Below are positions 12,780 through 25,827 of a DNA stretch of 64,000 nucleotides, piece after piece. A model generated the notes under the pieces. It was not told where the DNA came from. It saw nothing but the letters and a program-made list of their open reading frames with translations, and made no database searches. A program made the translations under genes and the position numbers. Source of the DNA: Aralia elata (lineage: Eukaryota > Streptophyta > Magnoliopsida > Apiales > Araliaceae); the NCBI GenBank assembly GCA_034770075.1, contig CM068382.1, forward strand, positions 558,001 through 622,000, written 5' to 3'. Position 1 is the stretch's first letter; the number at the start of each line of letters is the position of its first letter.

Positions 12780-14399
12780 CAAGTTAGTTATATAATTGAG
12801 TATCAAGTTCTTAATAAAAAAATATATAATTATTAATTGTAACATGTTTAGTCCACATGCATGCATATATATGTACTTGTACTTCCACATTGTAAGATAT
12901 GAATATGATTTTAGATTCGCTTTCATGTCTTAATTTCTTTTGAGATAGATAAAACAAAGGAGTACAAAGTTTTGAATATAAAGATGAATCACTCTTGACA
13001 CTTAAAATACTTACCATATAACATGGGTGTCAAAGCATGCATTATGATGAATTAAGATATATAATGCAAAAAAAAGAAAAACCTACAAGTTCAGATATGT
13101 TAAAGTTTAACTATATATATATATGCGCGCGCGTGCGATGGATGAATCATATCCCGCACGAAAGAAGCAACTTAAAGATGAAAAGAAATAGTAGAAAAGT
13201 GTCTTTAATTTCTTTCCTATGAAGTTTCAGATCTCAACTTCTTCAAATTCCTACGCACAGAAAATGTTAGTTGCCTGTAAAGTCAAACATGTAGAAAGCA
13301 GACCAACAAACTGCATGTTATTTAAAATATTCATCCACTATTTGTACGTCATGGTCCCCGCCTACTTATGGGTCAACTTGAATTTGGTAAGCATGAAATT
13401 AATATATTCAGAATTAATTTCCGTATATCGTGATTTTTACGACTCATTAAAATTACAACATTTAATTTTGTACAAATTCAATTAGTGGTGGTGTAATGAA
13501 ATTAGACTCTCTCTTTTTTCCTGTATAATTCTGGTTTTGGTTTTGAAGTACGTACTCACCTGAGGCATAATTCAAAATAGTAGACACCTTATTGCTGTGC
13601 TCGGACAAAAGATATCCGGGCGCCAAGGGCAACCTTCCGGCAGGTCCGACGGAGTATAGAATCCGTCTCTCCGGCAGGTTGGTGTTCAACTGGAAGGCCA
13701 TATATATACGAGATGATAGGGATACGATAGTAGATGAATTTGAAAGTACTTGCAAGTTTCCTTCATTAACCACCACTTGACTTGGTGTCTGTCCTGTGAG
13801 ATGATACTTCTTGATCGTACCCGTACCATCAGCCCCTATCCACCCTACGATCGCGCTCGATCCTACCATCTTACCGTCGGATGAAAACCCCATTCCTATG
13901 TAGGAATTTGTATTGGGTGCTGATAGAACAAAGCTCCACAAACTTGGTGTTGTTTGTTCATACTGCAGATCGATCATATCATCATCAAATTAATTAATGA
14001 ACCATAACCATACATATTTTATTAATTTGTAGCACTATATATATATATATATATATATAGGAGGAAGGGTAGAAAAAATTAGATCGAATTGCATATATAT
14101 ATAAATAAATAAACAAAGAAGATGGATGTTAAATATTTATTTATTTACATGATCGATCGACTTACTCTGAGGATGAAACTTTGGGAATCCCAAACAGGAC
14201 GGCAAGTGAGAGATGAAGTATCAAAGAGAAGTTGAGCATTTTTGAGTTGGTCAAGATTAGAATTAGTGCATGAATCATCTGTGGCTTGGGAACTCACTTT
14301 TACTACCATTGAACATGATAGGCTAAAGATGATCAGGAAGAAGCTGATGATGATGATGATGGTACTATCAATATATTTGCCGCCTGTTTTCATGATCAT
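11217..14399 (-). CDS. DOMON and cytochrome b561 domain membrane protein
   Basis: A predicted transmembrane electron-transfer protein: in this plant family a secreted-side DOMON heme domain is joined to a b561 core that is thought to pass electrons from ascorbate across a membrane. Exons: 14399-14166, 13962-13560, 11860-11574 and 11447-11217; 384 aa. A hydrophobic N-terminus (residues about 12-35) looks like a signal peptide. The DOMON region spans about residues 75-205 (LWSFVLSAPNTNSYIGMGFS). The b561 part (about 229-384) has five hydrophobic segments and histidines at 229, 262, 294 and 330, the four expected heme ligands. A second in-frame ATG two codons in (14393) is also possible. Intron 2 (1.7 kb) carries a foldback MITE and several (TA)n tracts. 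From memory, the closest Arabidopsis match should be At3g07570. Domain calls are firm; substrate and membrane are inferred. Confidence 0.92.
11939..11989. repeat. (TA)n microsatellite in b561 intron 2
   Basis: About 50 bp of uninterrupted AT dinucleotides. It is one of at least five such tracts in this intron (others at about 12109-12186, 12516-12606 and 12745-12776). Confidence 0.95.
12187..12516. mobile_element. Palindromic MITE nested between (TA)n tracts
   Basis: About 330 bp in intron 2 of the b561 gene. The ends carry GGATCCAGTCCGGGATCC and its complement, sharing the perfect palindrome GTCCGGGATCCCGGAC (12201-12216 and 12488-12503). Inner arms also pair: GGAACTGAAATTT at about 12298 with AAATTTCAGTTCC at about 12390, and ATAATACAATGT with ACATTGTATTAT. 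Long T and A homopolymers sit between inner and outer arms, so the whole can fold. (TA)n tracts flank it on both sides. It has no coding capacity. Confidence 0.85.
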
Positions 14400-14512
14400 T
14401 TAATTCTCTCTGTAGATCGCTGGCTAGCTCTTAATTATTAGTTGTTTCTAATTTTGATAGATAGGTTGTTAGGGTATGAAAAGAAAATGGGAAAGTGGTG
14501 GCCGGGTGGGTG

Positions 14513-14549
<37 letters not shown>

Positions 14550-15217
14550 CTCATGCCCCAAATGTAATTGATTAAGTTGACCTAGCTGGCTGGCTGGCTG
14601 GCTGGATCAGTTTTGTGGAGTAGGATATTGTCTGTCAACTAACACTGTTTGTTTATTTATAACGTGGCTTCATTATTAAAATTTTGTAGTACCTCACCTT
14701 GAACCACGAAAGAAGTATATAGTTGGGAGGGAGATACCATTCGTATGATCATATGATAATTAATATATACTAGTAAATATAATAAGTATATATATATATG
14801 ATCACAATTATAAGTATTATTATCATGATCTCATTAATTACTACTAAATTAAACATTCATTTTTAAATATAGATAATGAATGTTTGAAATAATGATTCTC
14901 CTTCTGCTTTCCCATGTCCTTTCGTTTTTACTGCTTATATAATTGAGTTTGAAATTCGCTCTTCTAATGCAGACAGACTCTTCTTCAACTAATCATCCAA
15001 TATTATCTCATCAAATTTTTGAATTAGGATCATCTCCATTTTATGATTTAGATTTAAAATGTGTTAGAATGTGATATCATGATGATGAGAGAGAAAAGAT
15101 AATGAAGAATTGACAAAGAATGGAGACTATGAAATGGAAGTAAAGGAAGAAAGGAGAATGCTTAATATCTACTCTTTCTTTTATTTTTATCTCCATTCTC
15201 TCTAGTCTCTCCATTAC

Positions 15218-15252
<35 letters not shown>

Positions 15253-15951
15253 TCATTCATTAGTACCAGTTTTTAATAAAAAAATATATATATATTACCT
15301 AATCGTTAATTATTTATGTTTTGTCAAACTAATGGAATAAGTATTGCTGACGTTTTCTTGAAATGAGATTGAGGCAGTTTATTAGTGTCCATGATGGGGA
15401 AAAGAACACAAATTTTAATAGACAAATTAAAATAAATAAACAGGATACAAGTAGAAATTTTATAACAAATTTAGAAAATGTCATCAACTCCAAGACATTA
15501 TATTTTCCCATGTATGAGATGAGACGACGAGGTCCAAAGTTGTAGCTAGTAGTAGTATAATCTAGGTGGTAGGTGATCCTGGCCCACCCAGTAAACCCCG
15601 CCCCATCCCATCCACATATATGCCGGGGGAACCAAAACTAGTTTTCAAGCAGACCCATTCATCAAGGAAGAAGAAACAAGAACTAATTCAAACATATCAC
15701 ATAATTTAAGATTCAGAGTACAATGGCTGTTGTGATATACTATGCATTTTCTGAAGCCTTTTGCTGATTATTTTTTAGTCCTGAAATGTCAATAGGCTCT
15801 TAACTCTTCTATCTTCTAAATATTTTACAGGAGCACATGTATTACTTTACACACGAACAAGGAGCCACTCACTCTTTTTGTGGGGAAGCTATTACAGGTT
15901 ATTTTTTAGAGGAAAATTTGTTGTAACCTGCACAAGACTCTGCTCCGTTTC
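14400..15951. other. Intergenic region between the b561 gene and UBP5
   Basis: It is the promoter side of the b561 gene and the 3' side of UBP5. It contains (TA)n runs at about 14517-14547 and 15220-15248 and a four-fold GCTG repeat at about 14585-14605. I see no gene in it; short open frames here have no recognisable similarity. Confidence 0.45.
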
Positions 15952-18900
15952 TTACACAGAGGCAATATCAGCTTTCACCCTCCGGTAGAAAAGTACATAT
16001 GCGGCGCCTGATCTTACATCTTCCTCATTTATGGGTGATATATGGGTGTCATCAAAGTTGTACCACCTATTCTCATCAAGGAGCTGCACATCACAGAAGT
16101 ACCAAAGTTACTATCTTTTATGATGTGGAGATGATCCAATAAGAAGACCAATCAAATGTCTCGACTTAAAGAACCGTTAAATGCTGAAATTCAGGCATCC
16201 ACAATTCCAAAAAATAAAATCTTTCAGGGTTAAAGCTTTCCATATGAACAATAATGGGAAACAAACAAATAAGTCAATATCTGTCTAGCTTTTAATATAG
16301 GCTTCCATGCTCTTATCGAATTGACAGACAGAAACCTCAAAAGGTTGTAAATTCCTGAAACGAGTCAAAAGACAAGTTCAAAGAAGACTTTAGCTCACCT
16401 TAATGTGTGCTGTGTAGTGACCACTTCCCATGCCACCATAGTGATTCGTTAAGGCGTACAGTTCATATAGTTGTTGTCTAGAGTTGCTTTTGTTGGCTAC
16501 ATAATTTGTCAAGTCGAAATCATGAATAGGGAAGTTGACAAAGGTCTCTAGCTTATGCTTCATTGACCTACTGTATGAGAACCTCTTCAGATGTATAACA
16601 AGCACTTCAGGAAGCCTCCAAAGATCAAGTTTCTTGCTTGCTTGCCTTCGCTCCTTGCATTGGGGACAATACCTTCACCACACACACCAAGCAAGTTATA
16701 ATATAACATGTCAATCTAAAACATCAGAAAGTATGTATAATAAGCATTTAAGACTAAAATAGTGAGGTTGGGGGGCATAGGGAATAGAGAAATACAAATT
16801 TCTTTCACAGTGAATATAAACGCAACCCCCCCCCCCCCCCCCAAACACACACACCAGGCACAACAATTTAGGTATAACATTGCAAATTCACTAGAAGAAA
16901 AGTCTAAATATATCCAAAACAAATGCATTTTCTTGGCATTCTACATCTTGGCTAAACCACCATTGGAATTACTCACCACCAAGCTGTTGAGTGGGATGGG
17001 GTCATAAAGCACTGCAAGCTGTTAAGTGGGATAGGCTTATAAAGCACTACTGTGCTGTTAAGTGTAGGCTCACACCAAGCTGTTAAGTGGGAGGGGCTCA
17101 TAAAGCACTACTGGGTGTTGTTAGTGAGCTTATCAAATGTTTAGCAACATCAGTAGAAACCTTAATCTACAGATGTCACATGTAAGATAACTTACCTTTT
17201 CGTTAATTCCAATCCTTCAAACAATAATTATACTTTGGTGTGGTTAGAAATTCACTCTCCAAACCAACTCAACATCTTATTAAACCAATCATTAACATCA
17301 AAAACCTGAAAATTTTATGTCCATCTTCGCAATATTCTAATGAAGAAAAGATGAAGAAACTAACCACATATCTTCAGGTACCAATGGCTCTTCGCGTAGA
17401 AAAGCTTCCAAGCAAGTGTAAAGGGAAAGAGGTTCACTACGACTTTTTTTAGTCACGGTACCATACTTGAGAACTTCAGGTAAGTTTTCCAGGTAACTGG
17501 TCTCATAATTGTCCAAAAGCTTCTGAGACCAATCAACAAAAACTAGTATTGATATTGATGATGAGGAAAATTTAACAGTTTTCTCTTCTCCAACTGATAG
17601 ATCAATGCACGCATTGTTCTCGTCAACCAACTGTAAAGGAAGTTTCTGTGCTGTCGGCAGTTTAGAATTTCCACTCTCCTGTTTTGAATCAGCTATATTG
17701 GATTCAGTACTAGCTTCAGTGCAATTGACAGCTGGAGGTGGGTCAGATGTTGTTGCTGATGTGTTTGTATGCAGATTATCAGTCCTTAGCATTGGGGAGA
17801 GCATCGTGTAAACTACTGACTGTATATCACCTCTCGTAACAACATCATCACATGAGATGGGCGAAACAAGAGGTGTTCCATAAGGCTTCCACCCCGTTTT
17901 TCTCAGGGAACTACCAGCTTCCCTGAAAGAGAAAATATCTAATGCCATTAATAATAATAGAAGTAAAGGATCAAAAACAACCTCCATACAAATAAGGGAT
18001 ACCCAGTAGCGAGCCTTTTATTAATTCTCAAAAGATAAAGCAATTACTAGAGAGGTTTTTTAAACAAAGGGAAAGTCAGTAAAGCAATAAATGCAATATT
18101 TTTCCCTTTCCACTGCTATGAATATTAAGGGGGAACATATAACATGACGCCTGTGGAAACAGGCTTTTAACTACCCCCAATAATTAGTTAATGGTTTCCA
18201 CATATACTTACTGTTCTTCCCGACGGTGTATCAGCTGAAGAAATTTGAAATTTTTCAGAGACTTTGGGATCTTGTAGGCAGCAAGGTGGTCATCATCTTT
18301 GATGGAAGACAGTGACATTAGAGGATCTTCCAAGAAACGGTGAATCAAGTGGCTTCGTATCTGTGAATAATAAATTTGAATTACCCCACACGCGCAAAAA
18401 AAAAATGGAAAAAAAAGATCCTCATAATACAAGGGTAGAACCAGTAAATTAATCAATGTGCTTCACCTCTGCGAGCAAAAGCTTCTCATTATGCTTTAAA
18501 GAACAAGCACTGCTAAGTGCCTGGATTAAGTCCCTGCTACGTCCCTGCTTTGGAACAGTTACGGTGCAAGCAGCTGGTAGTGAACTTCCGTCGCAAGTGA
18601 AAACTGTCAGTGTCATAGTTCGCGTGGTTGTGGATTGAAGGGGCAAGGAAAGATACATGAAGGGATCAAATGTAACAGATACTTTACTACATACAGGACA
18701 AACTAGAGTTGACTTGTATTGGCCCTGTCAAATGGCAACCGGTTTGTGCATAAGTTCAAGGGAAATACTGATGTTGCATACTTACCAGTTCTATGAATGT
18801 AAGCAAAGAAAAATAAAACTAAATACATATAGATGGTGAAAAACAATTACTAGCAGGACTTGAGGGATTAATGGGAATTACAGAAATCTAATTAGCTCAA

Positions 18901-21900
18901 ATGTCAAAGAATTGGACACTCGATGTGTTTTTCAGAATAATTCATAGTAAAAGAAAAAGTTAAAATCATTAAATAGCTTCTAGTATGACATAAAACATGT
19001 GGCATAATTGTATAGCAAAGGAGAATCGGTTTGGCATTTAAGGAAATTTATCATCCTGATTCATTGTTTCAAATTATCACGTGTACATACAAACTGCAAG
19101 TTCATGAAACACCACACAGTTCAGCCATTTGGGGCAGGTAAATAATTCATGTTGAGCCATTTAATTAGACACAAATTAGACACAGATCCATATCCTTTAT
19201 TGGATTTGCACTGTATATTACTTTCAATCTAAATAAACAGACACGAGCAGTCCAGTGTACCCAACTTGTGCAGCATTGAGTAAGGGCTACGGGTACGTGG
19301 ATGGGGTTTGCTAAATTGTAGGAACGTAATTTGGAGGGGGTATACTTAGTTGATAATTGGGGTCGCAATACTTGAAGGTTCGTTTATTCAGGTTGCTCCC
19401 AGTAGGTATGTCTATAATTTATAATTATTTATACAACATATAAGAATTTAAGATAGTACTTAAAAAAATAGGTATGTAGTAATAAGATAATTCTAGAGAT
19501 TTAAAATTTAAAATATGAATTTCACAATTAATTTTTTGTGATTTTATTCGTTTATTGTATAAAGTTAAATATTTAACCGTAGAAAGTTCCTGATAGTTAA
19601 GTATTTATAATAATAAACTATAAAATAATATATTTTATTATTAAATAATTACAATTAATCAGTAATTAATACAACATATCAAGATCCTTGGGACCTTGAC
19701 CATTCTCTTATCTTTCCTCGCTCACTGTTTCTCTTATCTCACACATTGCTCTAACACATTTTCTCTCCTTGGGACCTTGACACTTCTCTCTCCTCTCTCA
19801 TTTCAACAATTGGGTGAAAACACATTTGTTAACCAAATCAATGATTTCATTGCTAAGAAAAGAAGATTAGGGTGAACAAAGATCAACGGAGAAAGAAGAT
19901 AGATTGATTGACATTGCAGATTGTTGGCAACATCTAAGTAAGGTACACTCATTAATTTAATGTTTGTTTCATTACGAGTCGTTTGCTATCCTTTTTAGAT
20001 TTGTTTAGACACTTTGTGGAATGAATCGCCAAATAGAGCGAGCTGGTACGAACTAAATTTTGGGGTGTAACCCACTTCATGGTTCGCAGGGTAGGGACGA
20101 ATTAGGTAACCCTAGCAGTGGCATTAGAAAAGAAACATATTAATGGTTCCTAAGAATGTTCATATCAAATGTGCCCATACAAAATGCAATTAAATAAATG
20201 AAATTGGAGAATAGAAAATAAGGTGTTAAATATATAATGAACCAATTGTAAAATTCAAGGGAATTTCCTTCAATGCGTCTAAATAAACTAATAAATAACT
20301 GAGATGACTATTCATATCTACGTTGGTGGTGCAACATTTTCTCCCGATAGGAGCCGAGTACTAATTACCAAAAAATCAAAAAGGAAAACAATTATTAAAG
20401 TTAAAAAAAATAAAATTTATTGCGACCGGAAATGAGAGTTCCATTTAAGTTTTTGGTATTTGTATATTAAGGTTTATCAAGGACGCACCAAAAGATTATC
20501 TCTTCCCACTAACAAATTTTAGTCTTCAAAGTTAATGAAGGAAAAATCATTAATATATATATATATATATGTGTGTGTCTGGATGTGTCCTATACAGGCC
20601 TTAATATGCAGACAGAATCTAAAAAAATCAAATGAGACTCTCATTTCCAAATGGAAACAATATATTAGCACGGAAGAATTTTTACATTTTGGGAAAAACT
20701 AGCATCATTTACGATGATCCTCATTGTGATTTAATATTCAGCTTACAATGATTGTTGAAAAGTTGGTAAATGGCTAAAGGGAGTAGAGAGAGGAAGTGGA
20801 TTAGATCTGAAACTACAAAGCTTCAAATTGAAATCTTCTAATTCTCGCTGTGGTCCCCTATTTGGTTGATAGGAATTTTAAATAGTTTATAGAATTATAA
20901 ATATTACAGAAATGATAAATATAAATTATTTAGTAATATCCTTTACTGAAAAAAATAAAAAATCAAAGGGGTCTATAGACCCTATATACCTTAAAAAAAG
21001 TTAACCAGATAAAAGTTCTTTTTTTCATGTCCAAAACTTAAGCCAAAGGCAGTACAAATTTATATTTCTGATCTTCTTATGCCAAATTGTCTATTGTTTA
21101 CTTTTTACCAACTACTAATGTTTGTTGCAATTAGACTTGGAACTAAATTAGGTGTCTTAAATGTAACTTTTGTTTATTAGAAATTTTAAGATTTAGGAGT
21201 AAAGTTATTTCCTTTTTATATTCCTTCTTCAAGAAAAATTATGGTTTCTTGAATCATACAAAGAATATTCAGAATAACAACAATATATGTAATAAAGAGT
21301 AAATAGCAAAATGCATATGACCAGAAAAAAAGTATTTAGATGACGTGACACACTGATAATAACAGGACTAAATTTGAATCATTGCAAGTTTATGAGAGCA
21401 GAATCGAATAGATAACTTATAAAGATGGACAGTGTCAAATAAGTGGTATATGTAATTTTTTTCATCTTGAAACAAGTTGATCTAATATCATCAGTTCATC
21501 ACCACACCATCATAAGCTAGAAATTGTATGTGCCCATAAATTATCATCAAGATGTACTCACTTGGCACACATCCACAATTATAGAATCATTACGAGCAAT
21601 GTGATTCGACCAATACTCATCAGCAACTTCCTCGTCAGGTCGACCATCTGCATCTCTAGATTTGATGTAAGGTTTGTGTTTGACACGGTTTAGATCTTCA
21701 TGAAGCCCATCCAACAGAAAAGCAAGGAGTTCCTGAGCAGAGAATTAAACATTTGGATGATAATTGCATTCAATCCATTATTAGACAGTTCTTGAGAACC
21801 TGATGTAACAGACCAAACCTGAGAATCATGCTGATTGTATCCACTAAACTGCGGTGCAAAGCGAGCAAGCTTTGCTTTAAATGGACGAGGAGCAACTGGA

Positions 21901-24900
21901 GTTCGTCCTGGTGCCCACAGTTTCCGAAGTAAGTCACCAAAGGCTACAGCTAGCTCACCCTGCAAATTAACAGTTTTAAACCAGTAAGATGGTTAAATTA
22001 TTGACAAATGAATTTTGCACCTGAACAAAATTAAGAAAAATCATTGAGTTAGCAGCAATTTACTAAGAGTCTAAGACACTCAGCTTTTTCGGAACTATTC
22101 CAAATACTAAACATATTGTTTTGCAGTAAACAGCTACCAGCTTTTGCAACAAAAATTAAGGCGTGATTCTAAGATAAAGCTAAAACAAAAATATTATAAC
22201 TTCTTCTCTATCATTGAATTTGAAACTTACAACCATGCCCAAAGGGTTATGCCAGTTAATCTCTTGGTGGTAATCTTCTCGAAAATATATCGCAAACTCA
22301 GGTGTATGAACAAGGCACTGTATCGCACTGTTCATAAAACAAGTATTTCCAAGATTCAACAACCCAGTAAGGCCACCAGAAGACCCTCTCGTACTAACAC
22401 CAGTGATCCCATGTGTCTTGTCCACTTCTCTGATTGGAGGAGTTGGATTCTGAAATTGTGATAATTCCGAATTGCAGTTTCTAGAGTAACCCTTGCTCAC
22501 AGACAAACCTCCTGTAATTGACAAGCTTGATTTAGAAGGGTCTACAACCACCGTTAGTTCATTTCCCACGGATCCATTCTCCTGAACAGAACTCATGGTA
22601 CCACCAGTATTGTCAATGACCTCAACCAGAATCTGTTTCAAGATGCATAATAAGAGGAAAGATAATATTAACACAATGGGAGTGGCAGATAATAAATAAT
22701 AAAGACTGACGAGCTTTCATTACTAGCTGCATCCAAACTAGCATTGTCAAGATATAGATCCAGGAAAGCAACTAATATATGTTCAACGTCTCTTTTTAAG
22801 GACTTCATATATTTTTTGTAGTCTCTTGAAAATCATAACAAAACATAGATTAACTTCAATATGTAAATCAAGGAAACAACCATAATTAAAATCAAGGGCT
22901 CGCAGGAGATACCCAATCAGGTATCTAAGTTAGATACCCAACCTTGTAATATGACCTAGTATCTTTCTCCACATTTATTGTACTAACTGCACACATCTAC
23001 TATACTTATTATTGTCTCTCTCCACACTTCATCTCAAAACCAGGTGTTTCTCTAATATAAAAATATATACAATAAAAAACTTAAAAAATGTATTCATAAG
23101 GACACTCACATCCTGATCCATTTGTATGTTGACATCATCAAGAGTTTTATCCATGTCATTCATTAAAGCATGCTTTCGATGGCTGAAATAGTCCCAAATG
23201 CATGTCTGAAAGAAGCAACAATCACACAAACAAAGGTAAATACGACAAATGATACAAAAGAAACCTAAGGAGACACAATAAAAAAAAAACAAGCAATTTA
23301 CTTGTTCAGAATTAAGATCAAATATCTTGCAAGCTTTTCTGTGAAGTTCTCCAACAGTTTCCTGTTCAAAGAATATATTGGCAGCATCTCTTCAGTATAC
23401 ATACATGGGGCAGGGGGGTGATGATGGAGGCAGGTTGTTCAAAAAATTACAAAGCAGTTATCAAATCATGGTCTCCATCATACCTTTTTGCTTATTCTTA
23501 TAGAAGATTGGTCTCCTTTTGAGATCAAATGCAACTGCAGGCGCAGAGGATACACTTCCACAGACAATTCTGTTTGAGAGAGACCAGAACTTATTACTTT
23601 CCGTGCCAATGTAGGACCCCCTCCATACCTAAGCCCAACAAACACTAACATTCATTCCAGAAGTACATCCTTCAGACAAACTTGAATAAGACCTTCTAAG
23701 AAGGCTCTAATTTCAAAAACTAGTTTCTACACAAATCAAAATATAGCTTCAAAGCAAGTACAAAAGAGATGTCTTACTAAACTTAATACTCTTGTATAAG
23801 AAAAAAATAAACTGTCATACAAACAGCTGAATCATTTGGTAATCAATAAAGGAAAGATGGATAGGCCCTACTTTTGCATTACAGGAGGAGGATGGTAGGC
23901 TTTTGAATTTGGTCTCATATAAGTGTTTGGTGCTACGCAGGCTACTCTAATCCAAGCTTCCTTGAGTTCAACCTAGACACGTGTTTTTAGTGATTAGAAA
24001 ATGAAGTAGTCCTTTTAGATCAACTATTCATGATGTTTTCTGCATAATGTAGCATCTCTTCTAAAGTGTGTATTGTGAATGCCCTAGAATTTAAATGTAA
24101 TTGTGAGGCATTCTCTTTTTGTTCTTCTTCTACTTTCTCTGACCTTCAAGTATCAACCTTTGAAGCAATTCAATCGTCAGGAAAGTGAAGTTGTCCTGCA
24201 TTAGTGAAGGGAATATCATATTGAAATTGCACCCCATCCCCATTTCAGGAAAATACATACTAATTTCCATTTTTTCTGATTGGAAGAAATGCTTTAGGGT
24301 GGTCTAATTTTCCATTTTTAATCCTAGTTATTTGGTATCCTAAATATTTGGGGCTGCTTGCTGCATAAACATGATTACAAATTTAGAAACCACTCTCAAG
24401 AATTAAAAATATGAAGGAATAGAGGTGAAAACATGACGACATGTATCACATATTCCTAATTCAAAAGGAAAGAAAGACTTGCATACTACAAGTTTATATA
24501 CTGTAAATATTTCCATCAAAATTAACAAGAGTGTTAATATTACAAAACAATGAAAATTAAAGATAACACCCTCATGTATAACTTTACAGTCTTAACTCAC
24601 CATGCATATAACTGATTCCAAACTTCTTTTGGAAGTAATATATAGTTAGTGCCTTCTACTAAGTTGTCGTTGAGCTCAATACCCACGGTGGGATCTTCTG
24701 AAGCTGATTCACAGATTAAATCAGAATTGTCAATACTAGAGGGTCTTTTAAAAGTACTAGAACTAACTGAATCCTGATGCTCAGAAGATGATCCATCATT
24801 TGCTGTAGCTGTTTGGTTTTGGTTCACATATCCGAGCCAATCTTGCCACCATCTACCAGAAGCCAAGAGAGCAAAAGGAAAAAGAAATTTGTGTAAGTAG

Positions 24901-25827
24901 TTGCATGTACCCATAATTATATTCGATAAATAGATTCGAGGATGGTGTACAAGATCTTCAAGACCTTGAAAGCTTTAACACAACCCCAAAAGGAACGAGT
25001 CTTAAAGATACTATCGTAAAGCACATAACTTTAAATTTACGTATGAACCATGAGGGCTCTTTACACTAACATTTATGTTGTTGAGCCATAAAACTTATGA
25101 ATTCAATACTAAAAAAGAGAAGCAGCCTGCGGAATTGTCACCTTCCACCGGGAATTTCGGAGAGAACCAATTCAACATACATATGCACATATACATATAT
25201 GTGTATATATATATATATATATATTCTGTTCTTTATCATCTGAAGTCCCTAAAAGAATCCAAAGACTAGGGAAAACAATCAAGTAAAGTGCAGGGGACGA
25301 AAATGAGACTATTGCTCATTGAAAAAGGCATAAATTTAAATCCCCAACTCTTGTGGATAAAATTCACCACCATTTCTCTCAGTTGATCTAGATATATTTA
25401 AGAAGGGATAACAAAGCAAAGAAACAGTAAATACCCCATGGAAATTAAAAGATAACTAGCAGGCAGCAGCCACCACAAAGACCTAATATACTCACATTCC
25501 CAAAATGCACAAATATAACCAAACTCAAAAGAGATGAGCAAAATTTCTATCCTTCCAACAAAACCCACTAAAACCCTAGTTGTAACACACTTTTAGTAAT
25601 TCTAAAACCAGGTTTTTTCAGCAAAGTACAAAATATACATAGTAATTATTGCCAATAGATCTATATAGGGAGAGAAGTGGGCATGAAAGATTTTACCTTT
25701 GAGTGATTAAATAGAATATATCGCCTTCTTTGGTTTGAGCTTCAGCGGCCATTGCAATGTCTCTTATAGCCAGCTTCTCATCCTCCGGCGTCAGCTCCGG
25801 TGAACCAGACATACTCACCTCCACCAT
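15952..25827 (-). CDS. UBP5: Ubiquitin-specific protease, UBP5 type
   Basis: A cysteine deubiquitinase (peptidase family C19) that removes ubiquitin from proteins. Thirteen exons: 25827-25697, 24852-24601, 23628-23484, 23361-23302, 23205-23110, 22632-22231, 21959-21819, 21732-21562, 18724-18467, 18360-18212, 17922-17365, 16672-16399 and 16083-15952. All junctions are in frame, giving 922 aa, close to the Arabidopsis UBP5 length. The N-terminus has a DUSP-like domain (residues about 15-140, FYLITQRWWQDWLGYVNQ). The Cys box GLLNLGNTCFMNS puts the catalytic Cys at about 326; the His box GGMGSGHYTAH puts His at about 873, followed by WYNFDD and the C-terminal YVLFYRR. Two CPxC pairs (LVCPVCSK and YCPQCKERR) form the likely zinc ribbon. 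The stretch at about residues 640-740 is Ser/Thr-rich and poorly conserved. The start was chosen as MVEVSMSGSPE; Met6 (25812) is an alternative. Intron 8 is 2.8 kb. Confidence 0.95.
16826..16842. repeat. Poly-C run in UBP5 intron
   Basis: Seventeen consecutive C on the plus strand (G on the gene strand), inside the intron between exons 11 and 12. A G-run of this length may form unusual structure in the transcript and is prone to length change. Confidence 0.95.
16981..17113. repeat. Degenerate tandem repeat in UBP5 intron
   Basis: Three units like AAGCTGTTAAGTGGGATGG followed by CTCATAAAGCACT start at 16981, about 17015 and about 17078, with a partial unit at about 17052-17075. It looks like a local tandem duplication of a unit of about 35 bp, with later divergence. 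No coding function is visible. Confidence 0.8.
18725..21561. other. Large intron 8 of UBP5
   Basis: At 2.8 kb this is the longest intron of the gene. It has AT-rich stretches at 19430-19680, a direct repeat of CCTTGGGACCTTGAC (about 19687 and 19769) and a (TA)n(GT)n run at about 20553-20578. The block at 19690-20110 has a different, less AT-rich composition and may be an old insertion, but I found no terminal repeats or coding remnant to define one. Confidence 0.4.
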
